DNA of 64,000 nucleotides from Trichoplusia ni (GCF_003590095.1 NC_039489.1:5952001-6016000), one strand, 5' to 3'; counted from the first letter of the stretch, positions 34,776 to 44,864 are shown. Notes: a model not told the origin generated them from the sequence alone. Made by a program: numbers and translations.

Positions 34776-35008
34776 GTTAGCAGTCGATTCGCCCGAATTT
34801 AACTCGCCCGAATCGAATACTGTTGTTGTACTGCTTATTTTTTTCTGAGATACATATAATAGTGCATTAAAAAATTTTGGTGCATCCCATTCGCCCGCTT
34901 TTAAATTTATCTTGGGCGAATGTGCCCCTAAAATATATTTAAAATTAAAAGTACCTAGTCGATTCGCCCGATCCAGGCGAGTTAAATTCGAGCGAATCGA
35001 CTACTAAC
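34776..35008. mobile_element. 233-bp foldback (MITE-like) element
   Basis: The terminal inverted repeats are about 40 bp. The left starts GTTAGCAGTCGATTCGCCCG and the right ends CGAATCGACTACTAAC, with GAATTTAACTCGCC or its complement inside both. A second, internal inverted pair CATTCGCCC...GGGCGAATG occurs at about 34890-34921, so the word ATTCGCCCGA recurs in both orientations. No ORF is present. A target duplication is not clear: GATGA words lie on both sides, but in low-complexity sequence. Confidence 0.75.
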
Positions 35009-35239
35009 CCGATGAGGGATGAAAATGAGGTGTGGGCTTTAAAAATGAATGTGTGCGGAAATTTAGTTTGGAATATTGTTATTTTAGAAATGTGCTCATC
35101 AAACTCGTGACAATGAGGGTTCCGTAAAAATATGCCGAAGATAAACAAATCAGTTGGGTGACAAATAAATTATTACGCGCCACAAAATTGAATGACAACG
35201 ACAGCATATTTCTGGTGACGATCGAACTCGGTCTTAATT

Positions 35240-35408
35240 TTTAAATATTGTTGTTATAAACGAATACGGAAAAATATCAGCTAAGGAAATTGTTTAACTA
35301 TCACAGTTGCTAGCTATCACATACAGCATGATGACAAACGGACAGACAGACGGGCATGCGAAGCCTCTGTCCTAGGGATCCGTTTTTATCTTTTTGGTCT
35401 TTAACCCT
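35240..35408 (-). repeat. Family C repeat
   Basis: Reverse order: TTGTTGTTATAAACG, GTTTAACTATCACAG, CTAGCTATCACATACAGC, ACGGACAGACAGACGGGC, CTAGGGATCCGTTTTTATC and AACCCTAAAAA. Confidence 0.6.
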
Positions 35409-37084
35409 AAAAAGTTTGTGAAAAATACGAAAGAAATAAATATTTTTAGTAATATAACAGACAATATAGCACAACAACAAAAAAAGTCTAAAACATATTC
35501 GATCTATTTTCTAAATAATTTGTTAACGTTGTATCAAAAAATATTTCCTAGATTTTCTTAAAAACACTTTGGCCCTCGTTTCCAATAAAGTATAATCTTG
35601 TTTTTTGTTCCTAGTTCCCTGAATTTTCTAAAACATTGATGAACGTTTGTAACACAGAAAACCCACTAACGTTTTATTGTTAATCTAGATTTTTCCATCG
35701 AAGTTTTTACGAAATTCCAAATAAAAAACTAGAAATCTAAATTCCGTATAAAGTAGATCAAATATGCTTCACTTTCTGGCCTAAATATTTTGGATTTCAT
35801 CTAAATTCTGACAAGGTTAATTCGGCATAATGCGATAGGCGAGGGCCCATGTCAACATAGAAAAAAAAAGATTCTTTCACCAAAAAGATTGTTATAAAGG
35901 TTACCTTTAGTTACTTATTTGAGGTCCTTTTTAAGGGCTTTGCCATAAAGTCAGACATAAGTCGAAATCTAAAGATTGTTTTGGTTGACATACAATAATG
36001 TTATATACTTGAGTTTTCTCTTTCATATTTGACGAAGATATCTATTGTTAATAAAAACATAATACATTTCAATTTATATAGCATCAGGCTTTTGTTTCTT
36101 TTTGATTTTCGTTACTACTAGCTTTGTAATAGAGTTGATTTTAGTATTATAATTGTTTGGCAATGCTTTCGGGTCGGCTTTCAGTCTGACCAAATTCAGT
36201 TTGGTAACTCGGAGTGACCCATAGTTCAGCACCTCAGACTGCTTATATTTACAGCTAGTTTTAACATCAAATAAAAAACGTAAGATCCAAAAGTAATACC
36301 CATAATTGTGTCTTCCTAGTTTGAATCCTAGACCGAAAATATTGGCGTAACAGGGTATGTGACCAATAAATATTTGATACGTATTTTATCTTATAAGCTA
36401 ATATAAAGAGGATACAGCGATTTCAAGTCTCGTGTGACGTCATTCACCAATACGCTTTTAACTAGCAAGTGATGTGTTTAGATCCCAATACAAAACCTAA
36501 ATGCCTTTTACATTCCTTACTGTTGAGTATGTGATAAAAAAAATACTTATTCAAATATTTTTTGGAAATCTGTCTGAAGGACTAGACAGATTTATACCAT
36601 CAGATTTAGTCCAAGACTCTATTCATGATTCGTCTACTTTAATTATCACCCTGTAGTAGTCTTCTATCCCCACTATTCCTCAGCTCTCACATTTCCTCAC
36701 ATTCTTTTAAACGACAACTGCTAACGAGGTTGAGAGGTGAAGTCGTTCAGTTGAGCAGAATGGTTTCACGAAGCCTTTCCCTAAGTTGCTCTTGCTACAA
36801 TCGATAGTCGTTCACATCTGTGACTTCATACCGAATATGGGATTTTAGTATGTATGCCAATATGTATTAAGCTTATTTTCCTTTGATGATTATTTTGATA
36901 TGGTAGCACAGATATGACCATAGAAGTAGTTGTTTGAAAATAGTATTGAGAAAACATCGTGTTTAAAATTTTATAACAGTTTTGTTCTGTTTTAAGACAT
37001 TTTTTGGACGATTTCCTCACTAAGATATTTTATCCTTGTGTTGCGGGGGGTTGTACAAACATTTAAGTTACGTACTAAAAGACA

Positions 37085-37235
37085 CCCAGAAAAGTCTGAC
37101 AACCATTCTAACCAAGGGATATCGTGTTTCCCAGGTAACTGGGTTGAGGAGGTCAGATAGGCAGTCGCTCCTTGTAAAACACTGGTACTTAGCTGAAACC
37201 GGTTGGACTGGTAGCTGACCCCAACTTTAACTAGA
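37085..37235 (+). mobile_element. 5S-head SINE (family B), 3' half only
   Basis: It starts at about AAAAGTCTGACAACC and keeps GGTAACTGGGTTGAGGAGG, TCAGATAGGCAGTCGCTCC and TGGTAGCTGACCCC. It ends in a diverged ACTAGACAAAGGCTTAACAG. The 5S-like head is absent. The same insertion is seen at 49870-50020 because of the contig overlap. Confidence 0.75.
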
Positions 37236-38261
37236 CAAAGGCTTAACAGAAAAAAAGCCAGACGCTATAACATAACGAGGAGGATTCAACAAAATCAACA
37301 TCATCAAAATAAATAAGTAAATCCACAACAAAAAAATGGTGGACTTTCCCAAAGTTTAGAGAAATCGTTAGCAATGTAAAACTAATCAATCAAATATGAT
37401 GAATTGCGACGAAATAATACGATCATAATCTCGTTAAGAGATTTTCGGGAAATGATGATTAGATGACCGAATGACTAATTTGAAAAACATTGAGGAGTTA
37501 ATAATATCCTGAAGGTATTAACGAAAAATGGTGCTTTATAATTTGAAATAATTAGATCGATACTTTTGGCAACTTTAGGACCGTGTCAAAGCCACCATGG
37601 CCCAAAGTCCAAACCATCCAAACATTGTTCTTACCTGTTTTGGGAGCATCGATCAGTTTTACTAATTTTCTTGAAATTCGCTTTATGGTTCTGTCTACAA
37701 ATATTAACTTAGATATATTTTATTCAAGTTACACTGTTAATCTTTCTGATTCTAAAAAGAGTTGAATCAGCATAGTAAAAGAAACTCTTTTATACTTACA
37801 TGATAAAGTAAATAAAGATTTCTTTAGAGTACAGAGAAATGAGCTTCGGGTAAAAATGTATGTGTATATGTGCGTACTAATACGAACTACTACGAATTAT
37901 AGCTACTAATGATAATATTCTTTACTTTTTGTTAATCTTTATTTATATTTAAGGGGTTTTTATCCACACGGATACGTCAACCCCATTGTACCTTTTACTA
38001 AATTTACTTACACGCTACTGAATTGGGAATCACTAATTATTTACTTAAAGTATTGAATAGTTGTGTAAGTAACTATCGGGAAAAATATATGCAACGGTTT
38101 ACATGGGTTAAAGGTAACGAGTCCGACTAGTTTCGGACCCAACCGGAGTCCTTCATCATGAGCCAGTAAACCGTTGTATACTTTAATATCGAATTAATGT
38201 CGTGAGTTTCATATACCTATATCGGAATGGGAAAACAATTCTTCATGTTAATGTATTTTTA

Positions 38262-38400
38262 GGGATCTGTACCCAAATTATAAAAAAACAGAATCGTAAT
38301 AGTAATAACGTAATAGCTAGATATTGTGATAGATAGAGAGGTGAACTTTTCACCAATGATTTACTCCTATTGCCGTTATAAAAACAAAAGTAATGCAAAT
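38262..38400 (+). repeat. Family C repeat, old copy
   Basis: TTTTTAGGGATCTGTACCC, then ACGTAATAGCTAGATATTG, GGTGAACTTTTCACCAATGA and TTGCCGTTATAAAAACAAAAG follow the family order with the CTGTCTGTC run lost. The second assembled copy is at 51043-51182. Confidence 0.45.
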
Positions 38401-38898
38401 GAAGCTTCGAGGTTAAGCAACGGTTGATAAACAGTCATAAATATGTTAGGTGGCAAACAAAAGTGGGGCACCTACAATTTTATTTGCCATTTATCTTTCT
38501 TAAGCCTATTTACAAGAAGTCCTCAGGGTTGCAAGATTATTAATCGTGTTTTTAAAAATCGAAATTGCCGTTGTGATTACCGAACAGAATGATCATCATT
38601 AAATTATTATTTAATTTGCATCCGAATAAGCTGAATCAAGCAGATTGTTATTTCATGGAAAGTTTTACGAATAAAATCATTTATGTCAGTTTGAATTAGA
38701 ACTACTGAGTACAGTTCTGATCCTAACTTCGAAAATAACTGATTTAACTTAACAACATACAGATAAGTATTATTGTCAAACTTATAAACTGGGTCAGCAA
38801 TAACGTTTTGCGTAGTAGCCAAACTTTCAACTTATCATTGCAATGAAAAATCAAATTAGTTTGTTTTTGCATGCAAGAAAGGGGAAAAATACGTGTTT

Positions 38899-39305
38899 TA
38901 TGTACTTCGGAAAGTCATCATTGGCCTAGCCTTTTCCCAACTATGTTGGGGTCGGCTACCAGTCCAACCGGTTTCAGCTAAGTACCAGTGTTTTACAAGG
39001 AGCGACTGCCTATCTGACCTCCTTAACCCAGTTACCTAGGCGACACGATACCCCTTGGTTAGACTGTCTGTCAGACTTTTTCAAGCTTCTGACTACCTGT
39101 AACGACTGTCAAAGATGTAGGAATAACAGCCGGGACCCACAATTTAACGTGCCTTCCGAAACACGGAGGAACTCGTTATGACAAAGATGGTCACCCATCT
39201 AGGGACCAACCGCGTCAAGCATAGCTTAACCTGTGATCGAATCACTTATGCGGTTATAGCTTAGCCACGAGCTTCTCAAGTATGTAACTATGTACTTCGG
39301 AAAGT
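38899..39305 (-). mobile_element. 5S-head SINE (family B), complete with 17-bp target duplication
   Basis: Element 38916-39288 (373 bp, minus strand), flanked by TATGTACTTCGGAAAGT at 38899-38915 and 39289-39305, a perfect duplication. On the minus strand it runs GAGAAGCTCGTGGCTAAGC, a CGATCACAGGTTAAGC stretch, GACGCGGTTGGTCCC, TAGATGGGTGACCATC, then the SINE body and an AATGATG end. GTTAAGC, CGCGGTT and GATGGGTGACC occur at matching spacing in the internal promoter of 5S rRNA, so the head is 5S-like rather than tRNA-like. This copy is the reference for the family. The second assembled copy is 51700-52072. Confidence 0.88.
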
Positions 39306-39659
39306 ATTTTAAGTAATGATAGCATTCAGCTTAATGCATTGAGACTGGAAACGGATTTAGACATAGCTTTAGGGATAACTAGACAGAGAAATCCAAAATT
39401 TAAGCCCCGAATAACCCCTTCCATTATTTGTCAGTGAATCTTGCAAATAATTTTGAAAACGTCACATCATTGGTACTTGTTTTTTTTTAATTTAATCCTG
39501 AATACTTTTTTTCCGTCAGTCAGTTTGTCTCTGTATAAGTACATACCGAGCGATACATTATCATATCGATGTAATAGACTAAGTGAGCATAATTTTGTCA
39601 CATTCAAAATTCTTCACAACTGAATCTCTAACAGGCAAATTAATTAATTAATTGAATAT

Positions 39660-39845
39660 TAAAAATAGCCGTGAGTTTATGGAGTTTCTTGCCGGTTCTT
39701 CTCCATTAGAATGATTTTAGAACCGCACAGCTAAAGTCATCATTGTGACGTTTTGGAATTGCCTGGGCTCCGATTCTGCTATTTTACAATGGCTCATGAA
39801 TGAATGGCAATTGGATTAAATTTGAAATAATTTCTATTCTCTTCA
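39660..39845. repeat. Dispersed repeat fragment and left arm of an inverted repeat
   Basis: TGGAGTTTCTTGCCGGTTC through AAAGTCATCATTG matches 28750-28805. It continues with GGGCTCCGATTCTGC and ACAATGGCTCATGAATGAAT, whose inverted partner in the other contig lies at 52767-52806; the LINE has removed that partner here. Repeated at about 52445-52630. Confidence 0.55.
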
Positions 39846-40049
39846 GAATTTTCCTAATAATATACTTAATAGGAAGTTAGTTGTATTGACCTTGAGTGTA
39901 CCGTCCCGTAATAAATTTACAATTATTGTGTAGAAAAAAGCTTAAGAGAATACGAAAATTAACATTTTTAGCCAAAAAATTTATTTTTTTTTTTTTTTTT
40001 TTATTTATTTATTAAAAAAAAATAGAAAATAGGAAATTACATAAAAAAT

Positions 40050-40077
40050 CGCCAAACTGCAAAGCAGTTTGTTGGCG
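40050..40077 (-). promoter_or_regulatory. LINE 3'-UTR hairpin
   Basis: CGCCAAACTGC, AAA loop, GCAGTTTGTTGGCG: the arms pair almost fully around a 3-nt loop (CGCCAA and AACTGC pair with GCAGTT and TTGGCG, two bases bulged). It lies about 50 nt from the poly(A) tail. In non-LTR elements 3'-UTR stems can be recognised by the reverse transcriptase; that role is inferred here. Confidence 0.6.
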
Positions 40078-40340
40078 ATAATAGCGCTCTTAATTATACA
40101 TTTTTCTTTATTGTGTTTTTATAGTTTACAATGAGTGTAGTTGCATTTATTATTCTTATATATAAACAATAATCACATTATATATACTTTATCTTATAAC
40201 TATTACAATATAAAAATTAAATTTATATTCTAGGAACATCAACCTGTTTATATCTACCATTATTTATTACAACTAATTCTTATTGAAATTTCTATTTGGT
40301 TAACAATTGTAATGAGATCTGTTCTTACTCCTATGTTTAT

Positions 40341-43328
40341 TTATAATATTAATACTTCTTTTAGTCTTTTCTTAATAGTTACTTTGCTTACTTCTTTGGA
40401 CATATTTCTTATAAAGTCTAGTTTATTAAATATTACAGGAGTTATATATTTCCTTGTTCTTTTACCATAATAATTTCTTACAGATGGTATTACATATTTA
40501 CCCTGTTCAACCCGCCTAGTGCGATAATTATGTGCTATTGGATTTTTGTACATATTTAGCTTATATTGTTCTAATGCTATAAGGTAATCTACTTTTGCAT
40601 GCACTGGTAGTATTTCACATATTTTAAATAATTCGTCGTAGTTTTGTTTGCACTTTAGTTTAACTTTTTTCCTAACTAAATATTTAATTATTCTTATTTG
40701 TAACTGTTTAATGCGATCTAATTGCGTTTTGAACGTGAGGCCATAACTACTTAGTCCATAACTAATTATTGAGTCGACGAGTGCATAGTATACTACATAT
40801 AAAACTTTTCTATTCACAAAGCTACTCAAATGAAAGAATTTGCTTAGGATTGATTGCAGTCTATTGCATACCTCATTAACGTGAAGTTTCCAGTTAAGTT
40901 CACTATCCACTGTCAAACCTAGGTACCGGAATTTATCTACTACGTCTATAGCTACGCACTGGCATCCTATTTTGTTGTGGTGCAGACATTCGTAAGTATG
41001 TCCGTAGATAGGTATACTTAACTTACCTTGTTTATTGTAGTGACTATACGGGGAACTGATGTACATTACCTTTGTCTTAGCGAAATTAATTATTATGCCG
41101 TTATCATGTGCCCATTTAATGATATTTTCAAAATCTTCCTGTATATGCATTTGTGCATCTCTTGTGTTATTGGACGAATACATTAAACACATGTCATCCG
41201 CGTACATGAACATCTTACAATGCTTTATTACGTTAGTGACACTATTGACATGCATAATATAGCCAACGGGGCCGTACACGGAGCCGGTCGGCACACCGAG
41301 ACTCACGCTTACCTCTTCTCCTGTGGTTCCGTCTATCGAGGTGCGGATAGTCCTATTCTCCAGATAACACTTGAACCACCTGCTGACGGGGCCTCTGATG
41401 CCACATTCATCCATTGCTCGTAGCAGCACCTCGTGGTCCAGAGTGTCGAAGGCCTTTTTATAATCAATAAACAGAGCAGCAACAAACTTACCCTCGTTGA
41501 GACTGTTGTTGACGTAGTCTGTGAACTGCGTGAGCGCGGTGGCGGTGCTGCGTCCACGCCGGAACCCGTGCTGTGCTTCTGATATTATATTATTTTGTTC
41601 TAAGTAACTACTTATTTCATTAACAATTACTTTTTCTGTTATTTTATTTAATACAGATAATATCGCGACTGGCCTATAGTTGCCATAGTCTATGTGGCTC
41701 CCCTGTTTATATATAGGACGTATGATAGATTTCTTTAAAATATCCGGGTACATTCCTTTATCTACACACATGTTTATAAATTTCGCTAATACTGGGCTTA
41801 TTTGTTTTTTGACTTGTTTAATATCCTGTACTCTAATTCTATCTATTCCAGGTGCTTTATTAAAATCTAGTTTATTTATATATTTTTCTATAGTGCTTGC
41901 ATCTACCTTTCTAAAATAAAAAGACATATTAATTGGCTTCACATATGAGCTCCTATCTAGAAAATTGTTATTGCAATTATGCTTAATTTTTAATATTTCT
42001 CCAGTGAAGGTTTGAGAGAACTTATTACATATATTATATACAGTATTTGTTGGCCCTAAGTATTTTAAAATAACACTATCTAAACTAGTTTTAGGGTTAC
42101 CTATCCATTTATTTATATTAGACCATATTTTTCTAGAATTCTTATTACAATTCTTTATCTCAAGCTGTCTGTATCTATTTTTAGCGATGTCTATTAATTT
42201 ATTTACTTTATTTCTGTATCTTGTATATATTAATCTATTATTCATGTTATTCGGTGAAGATTTCCAAGCCCTGAAAAGCAAATCCCTATATTCTAACTTT
42301 TTTTTGAGTTCACTATCTACCCAAGGTTGCGTAATTCTCTTTTCCTTTTTTATTATTTCTATTTTACATGTATTGTATGTTTCATCAAAAATCTTGTGTA
42401 GTTTTTCATACATTAAATTAGGACAATTAATTTGCAATAATTCTGACCAATCAACTGCTTCTAAACTAGCGCGAACCATTTTTTCGTTTAAAATTGTTTG
42501 TATTTTAAAATTATTGTTGGATACCTCACCGATTTTTGCCAAGCTAATTCCAACCATATAGTGATCGGATAGGGTACAAGTTAGCAAGTGCGCGCGCGCA
42601 TCGAGCGGCCGGCCGCGGCCCGCGCGCACGCACACATGGTCAATATTCGAGGAATTCAGCCGGCCGTCCACGATCGCTTCGCGCGTCGCCTCGGTCGTAG
42701 GTATTGCACTTTGCAGGCCGCTTTCACACAACATGATTTTATAAGCATTTAGACTCGTGTCTGTATGTTGACTTATATTAATGTTGACATCTCCGATTAA
42801 TAATAATTCTTCTGAAAATGGAATTTGTTTCAGTATGGCTTCCAATTCCGCAATGAATATTAGCTTGTTTTTGTTTGGTGGTCGGTATATAGCCATTATG
42901 TGTGTAGTTCTGTTCCCATTTGTAAGTTTTCCATATGTCAATTCTGTTGCTTTTAGTGCTATTTGTGGCATTACTGTAGTAAAAGTCAAGTCTTCTCTTA
43001 CATACACCAGTATCCCACCTCCTCTTCTTGCCTCCCTGGTGTTAGGAAATACTATATATCCCGGAATTTTATACAATGAAACTTCTTCACTTTTTATGTT
43101 CACTTCTGTAAGAACTATGACACTTATTGTTCTGTTGACTATACAATGACTTAATAAGACAAGCAATTGGTTAAATTGTTTTCGCATAGATCTTATGTTC
43201 AGGTGTATTATGTTAATATATTTATTTGAGAATTGTTTAGACCAAGTATTAATATCATCATATCTATTATATTCAATATCGGTTGTATCCAAGTTTAAAG
43301 TATCGAATTTTATAATTTTGGAAATCAC
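40341..43328 (-). CDS. LINE ORF2, endonuclease-reverse transcriptase
   Basis: A 995-residue protein, uninterrupted. Endonuclease at about residues 38-265: Asn44 in HLNIRSM, Glu75 in LTEVN, GDVN with Asp180 and Asn182, NIDH with Asp230, and SDH at 254-256. Reverse transcriptase at about 500-770: KQGSHIDYGNYRPVAILS, FIDYKKAFD with Asp622, and YADD at 709-712. No RNase H domain is seen. Two oddities: the conserved GVPQGS motif reads GVPTGS (Thr681), and base composition is mosaic, with very GC-rich blocks at 42580-42730 and 41255-41575 inside an AT-rich ORF. The catalytic residues are present, so it may be active. Plus-strand ORFs overlapping it are shadows. Confidence 0.93.
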   Translation of the reverse strand: MISKIIKFDTLNLDTTDIEYNRYDDINTWSKQFSNKYINIIHLNIRSMRKQFNQLLVLLSHCIVNRTISVIVLTEVNIKSEEVSLYKIPGYIVFPNTREARRGGGILVYVREDLTFTTVMPQIALKATELTYGKLTNGNRTTHIMAIYRPPNKNKLIFIAELEAILKQIPFSEELLLIGDVNINISQHTDTSLNAYKIMLCESGLQSAIPTTEATREAIVDGRLNSSNIDHVCVRAGRGRPLDARAHLLTCTLSDHYMVGISLAKIGEVSNNNFKIQTILNEKMVRASLEAVDWSELLQINCPNLMYEKLHKIFDETYNTCKIEIIKKEKRITQPWVDSELKKKLEYRDLLFRAWKSSPNNMNNRLIYTRYRNKVNKLIDIAKNRYRQLEIKNCNKNSRKIWSNINKWIGNPKTSLDSVILKYLGPTNTVYNICNKFSQTFTGEILKIKHNCNNNFLDRSSYVKPINMSFYFRKVDASTIEKYINKLDFNKAPGIDRIRVQDIKQVKKQISPVLAKFINMCVDKGMYPDILKKSIIRPIYKQGSHIDYGNYRPVAILSVLNKITEKVIVNEISSYLEQNNIISEAQHGFRRGRSTATALTQFTDYVNNSLNEGKFVAALFIDYKKAFDTLDHEVLLRAMDECGIRGPVSRWFKCYLENRTIRTSIDGTTGEEVSVSLGVPTGSVYGPVGYIMHVNSVTNVIKHCKMFMYADDMCLMYSSNNTRDAQMHIQEDFENIIKWAHDNGIIINFAKTKVMYISSPYSHYNKQGKLSIPIYGHTYECLHHNKIGCQCVAIDVVDKFRYLGLTVDSELNWKLHVNEVCNRLQSILSKFFHLSSFVNRKVLYVVYYALVDSIISYGLSSYGLTFKTQLDRIKQLQIRIIKYLVRKKVKLKCKQNYDELFKICEILPVHAKVDYLIALEQYKLNMYKNPIAHNYRTRRVEQGKYVIPSVRNYYGKRTRKYITPVIFNKLDFIRNMSKEVSKVTIKKRLKEVLIL

Positions 43329-43364
43329 GTAGTGTGCGCAGAGTGTTTCGTTGTCGTCAAGTTC

Positions 43365-43649
43365 CTAGAAATGTTCAAGGACATTTTTGTTATTGTCGCA
43401 TAGCTGCTTTATGTCGTTTTCTGATTTAATACGAATAATCTTTTCGTTCTCGCTCTTCTTAACAAGTATGTTGGAGTTTTGTGTCCATATGTACTTATAT
43501 AGGTGTTTTAATTGGTTTCTGGTCTCCCAAAATAACAATCTCGTGGCCTTAGTTAAGTCTTCATTTATGTAAATTCTGTTGTTATTGTTGTTGCCATATA
43601 AGTCTCCATTCGTGATGCGATATTTTCGTTTTTGCAACCACTGGTCGCG
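43365..43649 (-). pseudogene. LINE ORF1, 3' fragment
   Basis: The frame is open from the truncated 5' edge (43649) to TAG at 43365-43367. The visible end reads WLQKRKYRITNGDLYG, then RIYINEDLTKATRLLFWETR, then YKYIWTQNSNILVKK and IIRIKS. This is the pattern of the C-terminal domain shared by many insect LINE ORF1 proteins and the FP-like family. The N-terminal coiled-coil part is lost by 5' truncation. A start near 43637 is only a TTG inside the fragment, so it is not a real gene start. Confidence 0.75.
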
Positions 43650-43692
43650 ATGTACTATCTATGCATTTTGTTTATTTGAGTTTCGCATTAAA

Positions 43693-44040
43693 GACAAAAA
43701 GGAACCCTATTCTAATATTCAGGTTTCCCTCCGTCCGCCTCTCATCAGGCTGTATCTCATGAACCGTAATAGCTAGACAGTTGATTCTCACAGATAATAT
43801 ATTTTCGCAATAACAACATACTAAAAATAAAAATCATGGTAAGCAACCGCCTGTGTGGTCATAAAGATGATAATTAACCAATTTTTCCAATATTTTTTTC
43901 CATAGCCTATTTCTACGGAATCTTCATCGTCGCGATTCTGATTCGCAATTCAATAAACTTTCTAGTAAAGACTGTGCATCAACGGTTTCTGAAGAATTTG
44001 TACAAGCTCACCGGAGGAACTTGTTTGAAAATGAAATAAT
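43693..44040 (+). repeat. Family C repeat with extended 3' end
   Basis: GACAAAAAGGAACCCTATTC, CCCTCCGTCCGCCTCTC, ATCAGGCTGTATCTCATGAA, CCGTAATAGCTAGACAG, ATAACAACATACTAAAAATA, and the end block ATTTCTACGGAATCTTCATC. It is followed by CGGTTTCTGAAGAATTTGTA and AGGAACTTGTTTGAAAATG, which is also found, diverged, at 53392-53445 in the other contig. The second assembled copy is 53522-53868. Confidence 0.65.
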
Positions 44041-44227
44041 TATATAAATAGTTCCCGATCATATTCTCAGTACTGTTACAAGCTATGAAAAAACTAAATG
44101 AATAAGTTTATTCACAAACGAGTTCATTGTTGGAAATTCACTTATACGACTACTATAAAAAATGGTCTACTGATGATAATTTGTTTTTAAAAATGGATTT
44201 TGAAAATTAGAACTTACTTGTGTTAGT

Positions 44228-44345
44228 GTTATTTGGGCTCCGCTGTCAGTTTTTCTGTTTGTCCACTTGCTGTTTGACATCAGACCGTTTCGCATGAACC
44301 GTGGCAGGCAGACAGTTTAAATTTTCATAGATGATGTAATTTTAA
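44228..44345 (+). repeat. Family C repeat, partial
   Basis: TTTGGGCTCCGCTGTCAG, TCTGTTTGTCCACTTGC, TTTCGCATGAACCGTGGCAG, GCAGACAGTTTAAATTTTCA and TAGATGATGTAATTTTAAG. Second assembled copy at about 54060-54170. Confidence 0.55.
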
Positions 44346-44864
44346 GTAGTTCTTATTCCTGTAATAGACCAACCCATCTCGTTACCGCATTATTTACTCC
44401 ATCTCCATTCACATCATCCTATTGGTTACCCCTACTTGCTTCAATATCCAATAAGTAAACAAATTCACCCACACATACAAAAATACGTGTAAATATTTTC
44501 TTTTCAACTCCAGAATAAATCTGTTTAAGAGAAGCTTACTCAATATGTGTTGAGATATTTTATATTCGCGGCGAGGTGTACCTATAAATGCTGATTACAA
44601 TTCATGTGCCCTCCATGTGGGACGAAAACGTGTATCAAATATTTAATAGTATCTGTTAAGGCACAGTATTTTTTGGATTGTGTAGCCGTTGCCTTAATTC
44701 GATGTAATTTGGAACTACGGAGCGTTAAGTAACGAAATTCTTAGGAATAATGGGATAAAGTGACATCTGGTTGTAAGTGGGATTAAGTTTTATTGTAGCT
44801 TGTGATGGATCTGTGTTGAATTGACGAGAAGCCTCGTACATTCAGTTTTACCAAATGATTGAAT

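Larger units (their letters stand above)
39986..43649 (-). mobile_element. Poly(A)-tailed two-ORF LINE, present in one contig only
   Basis: The boundaries come from comparing the two contig copies: shared sequence stops at 39985 and resumes at 43650. On the minus strand: truncated ORF1, a 36-bp spacer, complete ORF2, a 3' UTR of about 340 bp with a hairpin at 40050-40077, and a poly(A) tail (poly-T from 39986). ORF1 is cut at the 5' edge, so the insert is 5'-truncated. There is no target duplication; instead 708 bp found in the other contig (52770-53477) is missing. Clade: jockey/CR1-like group with an FP-type ORF1 end; not resolved further. It lies antisense in dpr intron 3. Confidence 0.9.

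Noticed and set aside
38916..39288. 5S rRNA gene
   Set aside because: Only the internal-promoter part resembles 5S; the 5' and 3' arms of the rRNA are absent and a SINE body with target duplication follows.
42187..43149. Plus-strand ORFs of 122-124 codons inside the second LINE
   Set aside because: Antisense shadows of ORF2; hydrophobic composition comes from the complement of AT-rich coding sequence.
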